A stretch of DNA of 64,000 nt from the NCBI RefSeq assembly GCF_002210285.1, contig NZ_MWQE01000001.1, forward strand, positions 973,582 to 1,037,581, read 5' to 3'. This document shows, in pieces, positions 42,911 through 51,396 of the stretch. The notes under the pieces were generated by a model, which did no database searches, was not told where the DNA came from, and saw only the letters and a program-made list of their open reading frames with translations. Source of the stretch: Fibrobacter sp. UWR2 (GTDB lineage: Bacteria; Fibrobacterota; Fibrobacteria; Fibrobacterales; Fibrobacteraceae). Position numbers and translations under genes: made by a program. Positions within the stretch are counted from its first letter, which is position 1. Each line of letters opens with the position of its first letter.

Positions 42911-43894
42911 ATGGCAAAGATTGCTATTCTCGGTTACGGTAACCTCGGTCGCGGTGTAGAATGCGCCGTGAAGCAGGCTCCGGATATGGAACTCGTCGCT
43001 GTTTTCACCCGTCGTGACCCCTCTACGGTCAAGATCCAGACGGCTGGCGTTCCGGTGCTGAACGTTTCTGAAATGGAAGCCTGGAAAGGCAAGGTGGACC
43101 TGCTCATCATCTGTGGCGGTTCCGCTACCGACCTGCCGGTGCTCACCCCGAAGTATGCCGCCATGTTCAACGTGATCGATTCCTTCGACACGCACGCCAA
43201 GATTCCGCAGCACTTCGCTGCCGTCGACGCTGCTGCCAAGGCCGCCGGCAAGATCGCGATGATCTCCGTCGGTTGGGACCCGGGCATGTTCAGCCTGAAC
43301 CGCGTGTACGCCCAGTCTATCCTCCCGGAAGGCAAGGACTACACGTTCTGGGGCAAGGGTGTTTCCCAGGGCCATAGCGACGCTGTCCGCCGCATCAAGG
43401 GCGTGAAGAACGCCAAGCAGTACACCTGCCCGGTGGAAGCTGCTCTCGAAGCTGTGCGTAGCGGTTCCATGCCGGAACTCACCACGCGCCAGAAGCACAC
43501 GCGTCTCGTTTACGTGGTTGCCGAAGAAGGTGCCGACAAGGCCTACATCGAAAACGCCATCAAGACGATGCCGAACTACTTCGATGAATACGACACCACG
43601 GTGAATTTCATCAGCGAAGAAGAATTCAACAAGAACCACAGCGGGCTCGCTCACGGCGGTTTCGTGATTCGTACTGGCAAGACAGGCATGAATAAGGAAC
43701 ACACCCACGTGATCGAATACAGCCTCAAGCTCGATTCCAACCCGGAATTCACGACGAGCGTTCTTGTGGCTTACGCCCGCGCCGCTCTCCGCATGAAGGC
43801 TAACGGAGTGACCGGTTGCAAGACCGTTCTCGACGTGCCGCCTGCATACCTCAGCACTCTGAGCGACGAAGAACTGAGAGCGCACTGCTTGTAG
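42911..43894 (+). CDS. ddh: meso-Diaminopimelate D-dehydrogenase
   Basis: 327 residues (Corynebacterium enzyme: 320). Converts tetrahydrodipicolinate directly to meso-diaminopimelate with ammonia and NADPH, a one-step route to lysine and peptidoglycan. The Rossmann motif IAILGYGNLGRGVE is followed by VFTRRDP, the substrate-binding ISVGWDPGMFSLNR, TFWGKGVSQGHSDAVRRIKG and HVIEYSLKLDSNPEFT. All hallmark segments are intact. Codon use is typical of highly expressed genes here. Confidence 0.96.
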   Translation: MAKIAILGYGNLGRGVECAVKQAPDMELVAVFTRRDPSTVKIQTAGVPVLNVSEMEAWKGKVDLLIICGGSATDLPVLTPKYAAMFNVIDSFDTHAKIPQHFAAVDAAAKAAGKIAMISVGWDPGMFSLNRVYAQSILPEGKDYTFWGKGVSQGHSDAVRRIKGVKNAKQYTCPVEAALEAVRSGSMPELTTRQKHTRLVYVVAEEGADKAYIENAIKTMPNYFDEYDTTVNFISEEEFNKNHSGLAHGGFVIRTGKTGMNKEHTHVIEYSLKLDSNPEFTTSVLVAYARAALRMKANGVTGCKTVLDVPPAYLSTLSDEELRAHCL

Positions 43895-43902
43895 TGTAAG
43901 CG

Positions 43903-43936
43903 TCATCCTGAGGCCACGAAGTGACCGAAGGATCCA
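43903..43936. repeat. Short intergenic repeat (GTCATCCTGAG type)
   Basis: GTCATCCTGAG near the left and CGAAGGATCC at the right, between ddh and its terminator; same family as the repeat at 31452. Confidence 0.55.
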
Positions 43937-43962
43937 GGCTTGCTGACGATGAAGAATAAAAG

Positions 43963-43986
43963 TCCCGCCATCGGCGGGATTTTTTT
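43963..43986. terminator. Terminator of ddh
   Basis: TCCCGCC, loop ATC, GGCGGGA and a run of seven T. Confidence 0.92.
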
Positions 43987-44008
43987 GTGGTTATAGTTGT
44001 GCGGCCCG

Positions 44009-46447
44009 TTAGCGGCTGAGTTCCAGCACGTAGTCGGCGTCGTTCACAAAATCTTGTGCGTGCTCGATGGCGATGACGGTGTGGCCCGCTTCGGTGAGCC
44101 CGTGGATAAGCGCGAGCAGGTGCTCGATGTCTTTTTTGTGCAGGCCGCGTGCGGGCTCGTCGAAGAGGAACAGTGTGTTGGGCGCTTTTGCACGGGCGAG
44201 CGCGATGGAAAGGCGCAGGCGGGCGCGTTCGCCTCCGGAGAGGTGCGCGGTGGTCTGCCCGAGCCGCAGGTACCCGAGCCCCGTGTCGGCGAGAGGCTTT
44301 AGCTTGTCTACAAAAGGCTTGAGGTTTGCGAAAATCTTGCAGGCTTCCGAAATTTCCAGGTCGAGGACGTCGGCGATGGAAAGCGACTTGAAGCGTACTT
44401 CCAGGATTTCGTCCTTGAAACGGCGCCCGAGGCACACGGGGCATTCGGTTTCTTCGTAGCCTGCGCCGTCGTAAAGTACGCCTTCGCCCTTGCAGTTCTC
44501 GCAACGGCCGCCGGGAGCGTGCGTCGCGAATTTGCTGGCGGTGTAGCCGCGCACCTTGCTTTCGGGGAGTTTCGCGAACAGGTCGCGGAGTTGCGTGTTC
44601 AGGTTGATGGCGGACGCGACCGTACTGCGGCGGTTGCCGTGGAAGTCGCCGGTCGAAAGTATGGAGAACGCCTGGATGCCGAAACGCTCGAACTCACCGG
44701 CGCTTGCGCGGGTGGCTATGTTCCTGAACAGGAGCGTGGACTTGCCGCTGCCGCTCTGGCCCGTGATGACGCTGAACTTTTGCACTGGGAAATCTGCCGA
44801 GACAGGCTTCATGTCGAACATCGCGAAGTCCTTGACGCTGATGCCCGCAGCTTTGTTGCGCGATTTGCTCGCCGTTGCCTTCGTCGCCTGAGTTGTCATC
44901 CCCGGCGCCTTTGTTGTCATCCCCGCCTTGTGCGGGGATCTCCCTTTCTCGTCCAGTCCCTTAATCCACATCCCCGTCGGCGACTGCGGATTTTCCAGCA
45001 CGTCCTTTGCTGTTCCCTGGAAAAGTATTTCGCCGCCTTTCTCGCCGGCGCCAGGCCCCATTTCGATAACCCAGTCCGCCTTCTTGATGATGAGCGGGTT
45101 GTGCTCTATTAGCACGAGCGTGTTCCCGCGGGACTGGACCTTCTTAAGGACTTTCCAGAGGGCTTCTACGTCGCAGGCGTGTAGCCCGCTGGCCGGTTCG
45201 TCGAGGACAATCAGGAGCCCGTTCAGGTGGCCGGTCGAAAGGCTCGAAAGTCTGAGCCTCTGGATTTCGCCACCTGAGAGGCTGTAGCCTGCGCGGCCCG
45301 CAGTGAGGTAGCCGATGCCAAGTTCGTTGATGGCCTGGATGCGGTCGATAAGTGCGTTGAATGCGGGCTTCTGGTTCGCGAGGATTCTCCCGCCGAAAAG
45401 GTCGCGGACCTTCTTTTCGAGGGATGTGAACGGTGTTTCCAGGATGTCTTTCCAGGTGGTGTCGCCGATGGTCGCGTTCAAGATATTCTGCCGCAGCCGA
45501 AATCCATTGCATACGGGGCATTCTTCTTCGCTGCGGTCACCTGTGTCGTGACCAGCACCTTCGGGTTCAATGCTCCCGGTGCCGCTGCATTCAGGGCATG
45601 CGCAAGCCCGCGAGTAGGGCGAAAGGTCTTCGGGCTCGAGCGGTCTTGTTTGCCCCGCCCCGTGGTCGGGGCAACGCGGCACCGTGCTGTAAAGCGTGCG
45701 CTTGCCGCCGTTATCGAGAATGAGTTCCCCGTGCGTGAGTTTCAGGACGCCGTCTACGGCCTCGGCGATGCGGGTGCGCGTGTTCTCGCGGACAATTACG
45801 CGGTCTACGACGATGAAGAATTCCTGCGGGACAATCTTGCGTTCGGCATCCGTGAGGTCGGCGAGCGAGTAGACCACGCCGTCGGCCATCGCGCGGGTGA
45901 ACCCCTGTGCCAGGAACACCGCCGACAATTTGTCGAGGCTTGCCTTTGTCCGGCGCGGTTCTTTCCCGCCGTTATCTACGGGGGCGAAAAACTGCAGCTT
46001 GCTCCCTTGCGGCAACCCTGCAATTTCCCGGATAATCTCTTCGCGGCTCGTGCTCTCCATGGGCTTCCCGCATACGGGGCACGCGGGCTTCGCGAACCGG
46101 GCGAACAGTGAGCGCATCGTGCCGTCGCATTCCGAAAGGCTCAGCGCATACGATTTCGCGGGTGTTTCCCCGTGGCTTGCCCCGATGGCAAGGCTTGCCG
46201 GCAACCCTTCCGCGCTATCCAGCGGGACAATCCTGCGGCCGCCGAGCAGTTCGGCTGCGAAGGGGGAGAGTGTTTCCAGGTAGCGTCGTTTCGATTCCCC
46301 GTGCAGCGTATCGAGCACTAGGGTCGACTTGCCGCAGCCGGATGGCCCGCATACGACGGTAACGCCCCCTAACGGGAACTGTGCGTCCACGTTCTTGAGG
46401 TTGTGCAGCCTGCACCCGCGTATGGATATGAAACTCGAACCAGCCAC
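44009..46447 (-). CDS. UvrA-like dual-ATPase protein (UvrA paralogue)
   Basis: 812 residues against about 940 for canonical UvrA. Two ABC ATPase halves: Walker A GPSGCGKSTLVL (about 34-45) and GQSGSGKSTLLF (about 555); signatures SGGEIQRLRLSS and SGGERARLRLSIALA; Walker B LIVLDEPASGLH and LFLFDEPARGLH. Zinc-type CxxC pairs are CPVCGKP, CPECSGTG/CPVCNGF and CENCKGEG/CPVCLGRR. A UvrB-binding-like stretch follows the first CPVCG. The region joining the halves (about 503-520) holds RSPHKAGMTTKAPGMTTQ from palindromic repeats. No uvrB adjoins; a DNA damage or antibiotic-resistance role like UvrA2 is possible. Confidence 0.82.
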   Translation of the reverse strand: MAGSSFISIRGCRLHNLKNVDAQFPLGGVTVVCGPSGCGKSTLVLDTLHGESKRRYLETLSPFAAELLGGRRIVPLDSAEGLPASLAIGASHGETPAKSYALSLSECDGTMRSLFARFAKPACPVCGKPMESTSREEIIREIAGLPQGSKLQFFAPVDNGGKEPRRTKASLDKLSAVFLAQGFTRAMADGVVYSLADLTDAERKIVPQEFFIVVDRVIVRENTRTRIAEAVDGVLKLTHGELILDNGGKRTLYSTVPRCPDHGAGQTRPLEPEDLSPYSRACACPECSGTGSIEPEGAGHDTGDRSEEECPVCNGFRLRQNILNATIGDTTWKDILETPFTSLEKKVRDLFGGRILANQKPAFNALIDRIQAINELGIGYLTAGRAGYSLSGGEIQRLRLSSLSTGHLNGLLIVLDEPASGLHACDVEALWKVLKKVQSRGNTLVLIEHNPLIIKKADWVIEMGPGAGEKGGEILFQGTAKDVLENPQSPTGMWIKGLDEKGRSPHKAGMTTKAPGMTTQATKATASKSRNKAAGISVKDFAMFDMKPVSADFPVQKFSVITGQSGSGKSTLLFRNIATRASAGEFERFGIQAFSILSTGDFHGNRRSTVASAINLNTQLRDLFAKLPESKVRGYTASKFATHAPGGRCENCKGEGVLYDGAGYEETECPVCLGRRFKDEILEVRFKSLSIADVLDLEISEACKIFANLKPFVDKLKPLADTGLGYLRLGQTTAHLSGGERARLRLSIALARAKAPNTLFLFDEPARGLHKKDIEHLLALIHGLTEAGHTVIAIEHAQDFVNDADYVLELSR
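44893..44939. repeat. REP-like palindrome plus half copy inside the UvrA-like gene
   Basis: Full copy ATCCCCGC (44919-44926), loop CTTGT, GCGGGGAT (44932-44939), preceded by GTTGTC; a half copy GTTGTCATCCCCGG lies 19 bases to the left, giving the doubled GMTT in the protein. Confidence 0.85.
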
Positions 46448-46454
46448 TGGTCAC

Positions 46455-46515
46455 CCAATTGGTAATGTGTAGTGTGGAATGGGTAATTACACATTTCACA
46501 CTTCATATCTCACAT
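46455..46515. repeat. Imperfect inverted repeat (AATGTG / CACATT)
   Basis: AATGTG..GTGTGGAATG on the left pairs with CATTTCACAC..CACATT on the right, between the UvrA-like gene and its upstream neighbour. Related to the CATTACACATCAC stretch near 42635. Confidence 0.5.
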
Positions 46516-46518
46516 TAT

Positions 46519-47121
46519 TTACTCCCTGACGGTGAAGCGCAGTTCCCCGAACGGAGTGCAGAAGTCGAGGTTTTCCAGGTTGTTTGCTTCGATGCCGGCA
46601 AACATGCGGTAGCCGCCGCCAATAGAAACCTCGAGCATCTTCGTGATGCGGTAGTTGAAGTGTACCGCCATGTCGGCGATAAAGAAGTAGTCTTCGGATT
46701 CGTAGGCCTCGTCATCGGGTTCGAGCGCGCTGACGGCGCCACCGCCGATTTCGATAGGCACGGAGAGGGAGAACTTGTCGATGCGCAGCGGGAACAGTTC
46801 CACGAAGCCACCGAAGGCCTTGTAGTTCACCATCTGCTGTTGCTTCACGTTGTGGTTCTTCACGTCGCTCATGATGGAGGAAACCCATGCGCCGGCGGAG
46901 ATGAGCGGGAGGAAGTCGATACCGATGCGGAGGTTCATGAAGATGGTTCCGTCGTCGGTAATCATGGAGTTGCCGCCGGAGATTCCGAACAGTGCCTTGA
47001 TGCCGTCGCTCGATTCCTCGCTCTTGGTGGCGGTGTTTTCGCCCATGCCCGCGAGTTCGGCAAAGCTGGACGTTGCCGCGAAGAGCATGAGTATTGTGGC
47101 GATGGCGAACTTTTTCACCAT
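46519..47121 (-). CDS. Outer-membrane-type beta-rich protein of unknown function
   Basis: 200 residues from ATG 47121. Signal peptide MVKKFAIATILMLFAATSSFA. The mature chain has amphipathic strands (TIFMNLRIGIDFLPLISAGA, KFSLSVPIEIGGGAVSAL, DYFFIADMAVHFNYRIT, MLEVSIGGGYRMFAG) and ends in LRFTVRE, consistent with an 8-strand barrel. Its start lies one base after the stop of the YihY gene, so both are probably in one transcript. Function unknown. Confidence 0.7.
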   Translation of the reverse strand: MVKKFAIATILMLFAATSSFAELAGMGENTATKSEESSDGIKALFGISGGNSMITDDGTIFMNLRIGIDFLPLISAGAWVSSIMSDVKNHNVKQQQMVNYKAFGGFVELFPLRIDKFSLSVPIEIGGGAVSALEPDDEAYESEDYFFIADMAVHFNYRITKMLEVSIGGGYRMFAGIEANNLENLDFCTPFGELRFTVRE

Positions 47122-47122
47122 G

Positions 47123-48145
47123 CTAGTCGTTTTTTTCTGATTGTTCTGCATTGTGGACGTCCTCCAGGGTTGCGGTCCAGTTCCATTTCTTTTGCGAGGA
47201 TTCCGGCCAGTAGCAGATGGTCCATACGAGGCTGTTTGCGCACAGGATGATGGACCACACGCCAAAGAGCAAGAACAGGAACAGCGGGATAAAGGCGAGC
47301 GACCCGTAGAAGATGGACATGCGGGTTACCATCGCGCTCTGGATGAGCATGAGAATTTTTACGTAGATGTTGATGCAGATCCATGCAATGACTGTCGCCA
47401 TGAGGGAAACCGCGAAGAGCCTGGCCTTGGAGTAGGGGGGCGCCTTGCCGGTCTCACGCTGCCTGAGGCTTCTGGCGGGGAGTGCGTGGAGCATCAGGAA
47501 TATGAGCAGCATCGCGGCGAAGTGGAACGCGATGTACCAGAATGCGGTAATGAGGATCTTCAGGAGCTCGGGCGAGAAGTGGAACCCGTCCACGATAATC
47601 AGCGAGAGCACGTTCTGCACGTGGTTTACGAACCCGGCGAACATTCCGATGATACCCGCGAAAATGAGCAGGAAGGGGGTGTAGACCTGGATCTGACGGA
47701 TGACCGTTCTGGAGGTCTTGACTTCCCAGACGACGTTGAAGTTCGTCTCGAGACTCCCGAAGGCGAGGATGAATGTCGCAAAGAGGCCGAGGGCGCCGAT
47801 GAATCCGAGCTTTCCGATGGGGATGTGCTCCGCATTTTCGACAATCGCCTGCACTTGGTCGGTGGGCCAGTCCAGACCCAACATTTCGAGAATAATGGGC
47901 AGGTAGTCGCTCATGAAGTTGCCGAAGCCGACCGCAAGTGTGATGGATGTCAACAAAATGAGCAGGGGAACTATGGCCACCAGTGTGGTGTAGGTGAGCG
48001 ATGCCGCACGGGTCATTCCGTGATAATACAGGAACGACTTGCCGGTAACGACAGCGATTTTCACTACCTTGGGCGAACGGGCGGCGAGACTATCGAACAG
48101 CCGTTCCCAGGAAAAGTTTTTCCACCAATCGGGCATATTGGCCAA
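47123..48145 (-). CDS. YihY/BrkB-family inner-membrane protein
   Basis: 340 residues with about six transmembrane helices. Family blocks: YYHGMTRAASLTYTTLVAIVPLLILL near residue 37, GFIGALGLFATFILAFGSLETNFNVVW and the conserved middle around SLIIVDGFHFSPELLKILITAFWYI. Once misnamed ribonuclease BN, the family is of unclear function, possibly transport or lipid movement. It is upstream of the barrel-like gene. Confidence 0.88.
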   Translation of the reverse strand: MANMPDWWKNFSWERLFDSLAARSPKVVKIAVVTGKSFLYYHGMTRAASLTYTTLVAIVPLLILLTSITLAVGFGNFMSDYLPIILEMLGLDWPTDQVQAIVENAEHIPIGKLGFIGALGLFATFILAFGSLETNFNVVWEVKTSRTVIRQIQVYTPFLLIFAGIIGMFAGFVNHVQNVLSLIIVDGFHFSPELLKILITAFWYIAFHFAAMLLIFLMLHALPARSLRQRETGKAPPYSKARLFAVSLMATVIAWICINIYVKILMLIQSAMVTRMSIFYGSLAFIPLFLFLLFGVWSIILCANSLVWTICYWPESSQKKWNWTATLEDVHNAEQSEKND

Positions 48146-48190
48146 AATTTAGCAAAAGGGGCAAGATTTCGGGCTTGTCTGCCGGATAAA

Positions 48191-48227
48191 GTCCACATTT
48201 TACCAAAAAAATGACTAAAATGTGGAC
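48191..48227. promoter_or_regulatory. 12-bp perfect inverted repeat between divergent genes
   Basis: GTCCACATTTTA (48191-48202) and TAAAATGTGGAC (48216-48227) with a 13-base spacer, in the yihY/PL11 divergent region. There is no gene end here for a terminator to serve, so an operator is more likely. Confidence 0.5.
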
Positions 48228-48309
48228 GTTTTATTTTTATTACAAAAGTGAAATTAAATAATTCTGTAAAATTTACGAAAATAATGTAGACTTTTTATTG
48301 AAAAAGAGA

Positions 48310-48315
48310 TATATT
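48310..48315 (+). promoter_or_regulatory. -10 element TATATT of the pectin operon
   Basis: TATATT 77 bases before the PL11 start; a TGTAGACTTTTTATT stretch at 48286-48300 lies where the -35 region is expected. Confidence 0.4.
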
Positions 48316-48391
48316 TATGAAAGGGGCTACGGATTGGTGTGCCGTTGTCCGCTTTTGGAATTAAATTACCTATAGATAGGGAAGGTTCATT

Positions 48392-51322
48392 ATGGGATTG
48401 ATTATGGGTCACAAAGAAGGTTGTTTCAAGACTTTCGTGGGGATGGTGCTTGCCTTCGGGCTTGCCGTTCCCGCATTCGCTGCTAACCGCCAGATGGAAA
48501 AACTTTCGCGAGGTCTTGCGGTTGCGAACACGGGCAAGGGTATGCTCGTGAGTTGGCGCCTCTTGGGCACCGAGAATCCGGACACGGAATTCAACCTTTA
48601 CCGTGACGGAACGAAAATCGCCACCATCGGAAAGACTGCTGGCACGAACTACCTGGATGCTGAAGGCAAGACGACTTCCAAGTATACGGTTGCCGCCGTG
48701 GTGAACGGCAAGGAAGGCAAGGCGGAAGGTGCACTTATTGTGTTGGATCAGAACAGCAAGGGGTTCCCGTACAAGACCATCAAGGGGCTCAATGTACCAA
48801 AGGACCAGACGATGCCGGATGGCTCTACATGCAGCTACAGCCCCAACGACATGAGCGTGGGCGACCTGGATGGCGATGGCGAACTGGATTTGGTTCTCAA
48901 ATGGGATCCGAACAATTCCAAGGACAATTCCCAGTCGGGTTACACGGGTACCGTGTTTATTGACGGCTTGAAGATGGATGGAACCCTCCTGTGGCGTATC
49001 GACCTCGGCAAGAATATCCGTGCCGGCGCCCATTACACGCAGTTCATGGTCTACGACCTGGATGGCGACGGTATTGCCGAAATCGTGATGAAAACCTCCG
49101 ACGGCACGGTCGACGGCAAGGGCAAGGTTATTGGCGACGGTTCCAAGGATTACCGGACCTCTTCGGGAACCATCATGTCGGGTAACGAGTACTTGACGGT
49201 GTTCAAGGGAAATACCGGCGAGGCTGTCCATACGATTAACTACTGGCCCGCCCGTGGAAAGATTTCGGGCGACACCTACGGCAACCGTGACAACCGCATG
49301 CTGGCGGCGATTGCCTACCTCGACGGGGTTCACCCGAGTGTGATCATGAGCCGCGGTTACTATACCGAATTCTTTGTGGCCGCCTATGACTTTGACGGCA
49401 AGGAACTCAAGACCCGCTGGCAGCACAGTTCCGACAAGAAGGGGCAGGGGCTTTACGGCGAAGGCAACCACAACCTTTCCGTTGGCGACCTGGATGGCGA
49501 TGGCTTTGACGAAATTGTTATGGGCTCTGCGGCACTCAAGCACGACGGAACCCTCCTTTACCGTACCGGGTTTGGCCATGGCGATGCCATGCACCTGTCC
49601 GACATGGACCCGGACAAGCCGGGATTGGAAGTTTACGATGTTCACGAAGAAACCACCAACAAGTACAGCGAAGAGTTTCGGGACAAGGAAGGCAATGTTG
49701 TCTGGGGAACGTTGCAAAGTACATTGAAATGTAAGGATAAAAACGGAAACGAACATGTCGGTTGCGATAACGGTCGTGGCATGGCGGCCGATGTCGATTC
49801 CACGAATCGTGGCTTTGAAATGTGGTCGGGAACCAGCGGAGGAATCCGAACGGTAACTGGAACGACGCTTTCGGCTACGACTCCTTCGGTCAATTTCCGC
49901 ATTTACTTTGACGGTGACCTGCAGGACGAACTGCTGGATGCTACAGGCAGTGGCGGCAGCGGTGGAAAGATTGAAAAGTGGAATTCCAGCAAGAAAACCG
50001 TCGATCGCTACTTCAGCTTCTATGAAGTGAATAGTTCGACTCTGAACAACTACACTAAGGCGAATCCCTGTATTGTAGCCGATCTCTTCGGTGACTGGCG
50101 CGAAGAATTCATTGCACGTTCCAGCACGGATCCTTCGACAATCACGATTTTCCAGACTCCCGTGACGACTCCGCACAGGCTCTACACGCTGATGCACGAC
50201 CCGCAATACCGCGTGAGTGTCGCTTGGCAGAATGTTGCCTATAACCAGCCGCCTCATGCGAGCTATTACCTGCCCGACATGGTGAAGAACTTGAAGAAAC
50301 CCGACATTTACATGCTTGGTACTGAAGGTGTCGCGGGCCTCGCTCCTTCTATTTCGAAGGTGGGCGATGGGCTTGAAAACCAGGGAATCCTGCTAGGTAA
50401 TGCAATCGAGAGCTTCGGCTACAAGTTTATCGGCTGCGACGGCGTGAAGGTGACTGGACTCCCGAAGGGCGTGACCGCGAAGGTAGAGGGTTCGACCGTG
50501 ACCATTTCGGGAACTCCGACGGAAGCGGGCGTATTTGCCTACACCGTTGTAACCGAAGGTGGTGAGGGTGATGCCGCGTCTGCGAAGGGTGTGCTCTCTG
50601 TTGCTGCTCCGGGAAATGCTGAAGAGGTTGCGACGAAGAAGGAGGCTTCCAAGGTCGATGCTTCTACGCCGGATGCGGGAATTGGCTGGTCCGAGACGAC
50701 CAATACGGGCTTTGTCGAGAAGGGATACTTCAACTTCGACAACTCTACTGCAAGCTACGGAACATGGAACCTGTATTCCGAGCATACTGCTTCTACCACC
50801 ATCAGTATCCGCTTTGCAAACGGTGGCAGTGCCGCACGCGATATGGAACTTGTGGTGAACGGAGTCAAGGTAGGGACAGTCTCTATGGATGCGACCGGCG
50901 GCTGGACGACTTGGCTTACGACCGATGCGAAGATTGATTTGGCAAAGGGACTCAATACGATTACGCTTAAGTCGACGACTGCCGATGGTGGCGCGAATGT
51001 GGATATGTTCTACTTCGATATCGAAGGCGTGAGCGCCTATGCGGGCCAGGTCGACGAGCAGACCACGATAAAGCCTGTTGCAGCTTCTGTGCGTGGAATG
51101 GTGTTCAACCCCTCGACGGGTGTGTTGTACACCCCGAAAGCAGGCCTTGCTGAAATTTACTTCTACGACATGTCCGGTGCGATGCGCCTGGGCGTTTCCA
51201 GGAACGTGACGGCGGGAATGAGCGAAATTTCGCTTGACCGCGAACTGCTCCCGAAGGGCCTGTACGTCGTGAAGGTCAAACTTGACGGGAAATTGATGCA
51301 GAAGAGTGTGTTTAGGAATTAG
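48392..51322 (+). CDS. PL11 rhamnogalacturonan lyase with CBM35-like module and sorting tail
   Basis: 976 residues. The signal peptide ends at AFAA (about 30). The PL11 unit covers about 31-640: MEKLSRGLAVANTGKGMLVSWR N-terminal domain, then a beta-propeller with calcium-type DLDGDGELDLV, DLDGDGIAEIV and DLDGDGFDEIV repeats. It cleaves the rhamnogalacturonan I backbone by beta-elimination. A Gly/Val-rich Ig-like spacer (about 660-750) is followed by a CBM35-like domain (about 755-880, GIGWSETTNTGFVEKGYFNF, GGANVDMFYFDIEG) and a C-terminal sorting-type domain (GVLYTPKAG, LPKGLYVVKVKLDGK). First gene of the pectin cluster. Confidence 0.92.
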   Translation: MGLIMGHKEGCFKTFVGMVLAFGLAVPAFAANRQMEKLSRGLAVANTGKGMLVSWRLLGTENPDTEFNLYRDGTKIATIGKTAGTNYLDAEGKTTSKYTVAAVVNGKEGKAEGALIVLDQNSKGFPYKTIKGLNVPKDQTMPDGSTCSYSPNDMSVGDLDGDGELDLVLKWDPNNSKDNSQSGYTGTVFIDGLKMDGTLLWRIDLGKNIRAGAHYTQFMVYDLDGDGIAEIVMKTSDGTVDGKGKVIGDGSKDYRTSSGTIMSGNEYLTVFKGNTGEAVHTINYWPARGKISGDTYGNRDNRMLAAIAYLDGVHPSVIMSRGYYTEFFVAAYDFDGKELKTRWQHSSDKKGQGLYGEGNHNLSVGDLDGDGFDEIVMGSAALKHDGTLLYRTGFGHGDAMHLSDMDPDKPGLEVYDVHEETTNKYSEEFRDKEGNVVWGTLQSTLKCKDKNGNEHVGCDNGRGMAADVDSTNRGFEMWSGTSGGIRTVTGTTLSATTPSVNFRIYFDGDLQDELLDATGSGGSGGKIEKWNSSKKTVDRYFSFYEVNSSTLNNYTKANPCIVADLFGDWREEFIARSSTDPSTITIFQTPVTTPHRLYTLMHDPQYRVSVAWQNVAYNQPPHASYYLPDMVKNLKKPDIYMLGTEGVAGLAPSISKVGDGLENQGILLGNAIESFGYKFIGCDGVKVTGLPKGVTAKVEGSTVTISGTPTEAGVFAYTVVTEGGEGDAASAKGVLSVAAPGNAEEVATKKEASKVDASTPDAGIGWSETTNTGFVEKGYFNFDNSTASYGTWNLYSEHTASTTISIRFANGGSAARDMELVVNGVKVGTVSMDATGGWTTWLTTDAKIDLAKGLNTITLKSTTADGGANVDMFYFDIEGVSAYAGQVDEQTTIKPVAASVRGMVFNPSTGVLYTPKAGLAEIYFYDMSGAMRLGVSRNVTAGMSEISLDRELLPKGLYVVKVKLDGKLMQKSVFRN

Positions 51323-51396
51323 AAACGCGCAAAAATAGTATTATTACTTAAGGTAAGGATGTTTTGGAACTTAACCAATAAATGTAAGGCATAGTT

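Noticed and set aside
48254..50257. Minus-strand open frame opposite the first PL11 gene, and similar ones opposite the second lyase/esterase genes (53017-55566), prfC (18145-19563) and glyA (60261-61580)
   Set aside because: All lie exactly antisense to well-supported genes and have low-complexity composition.
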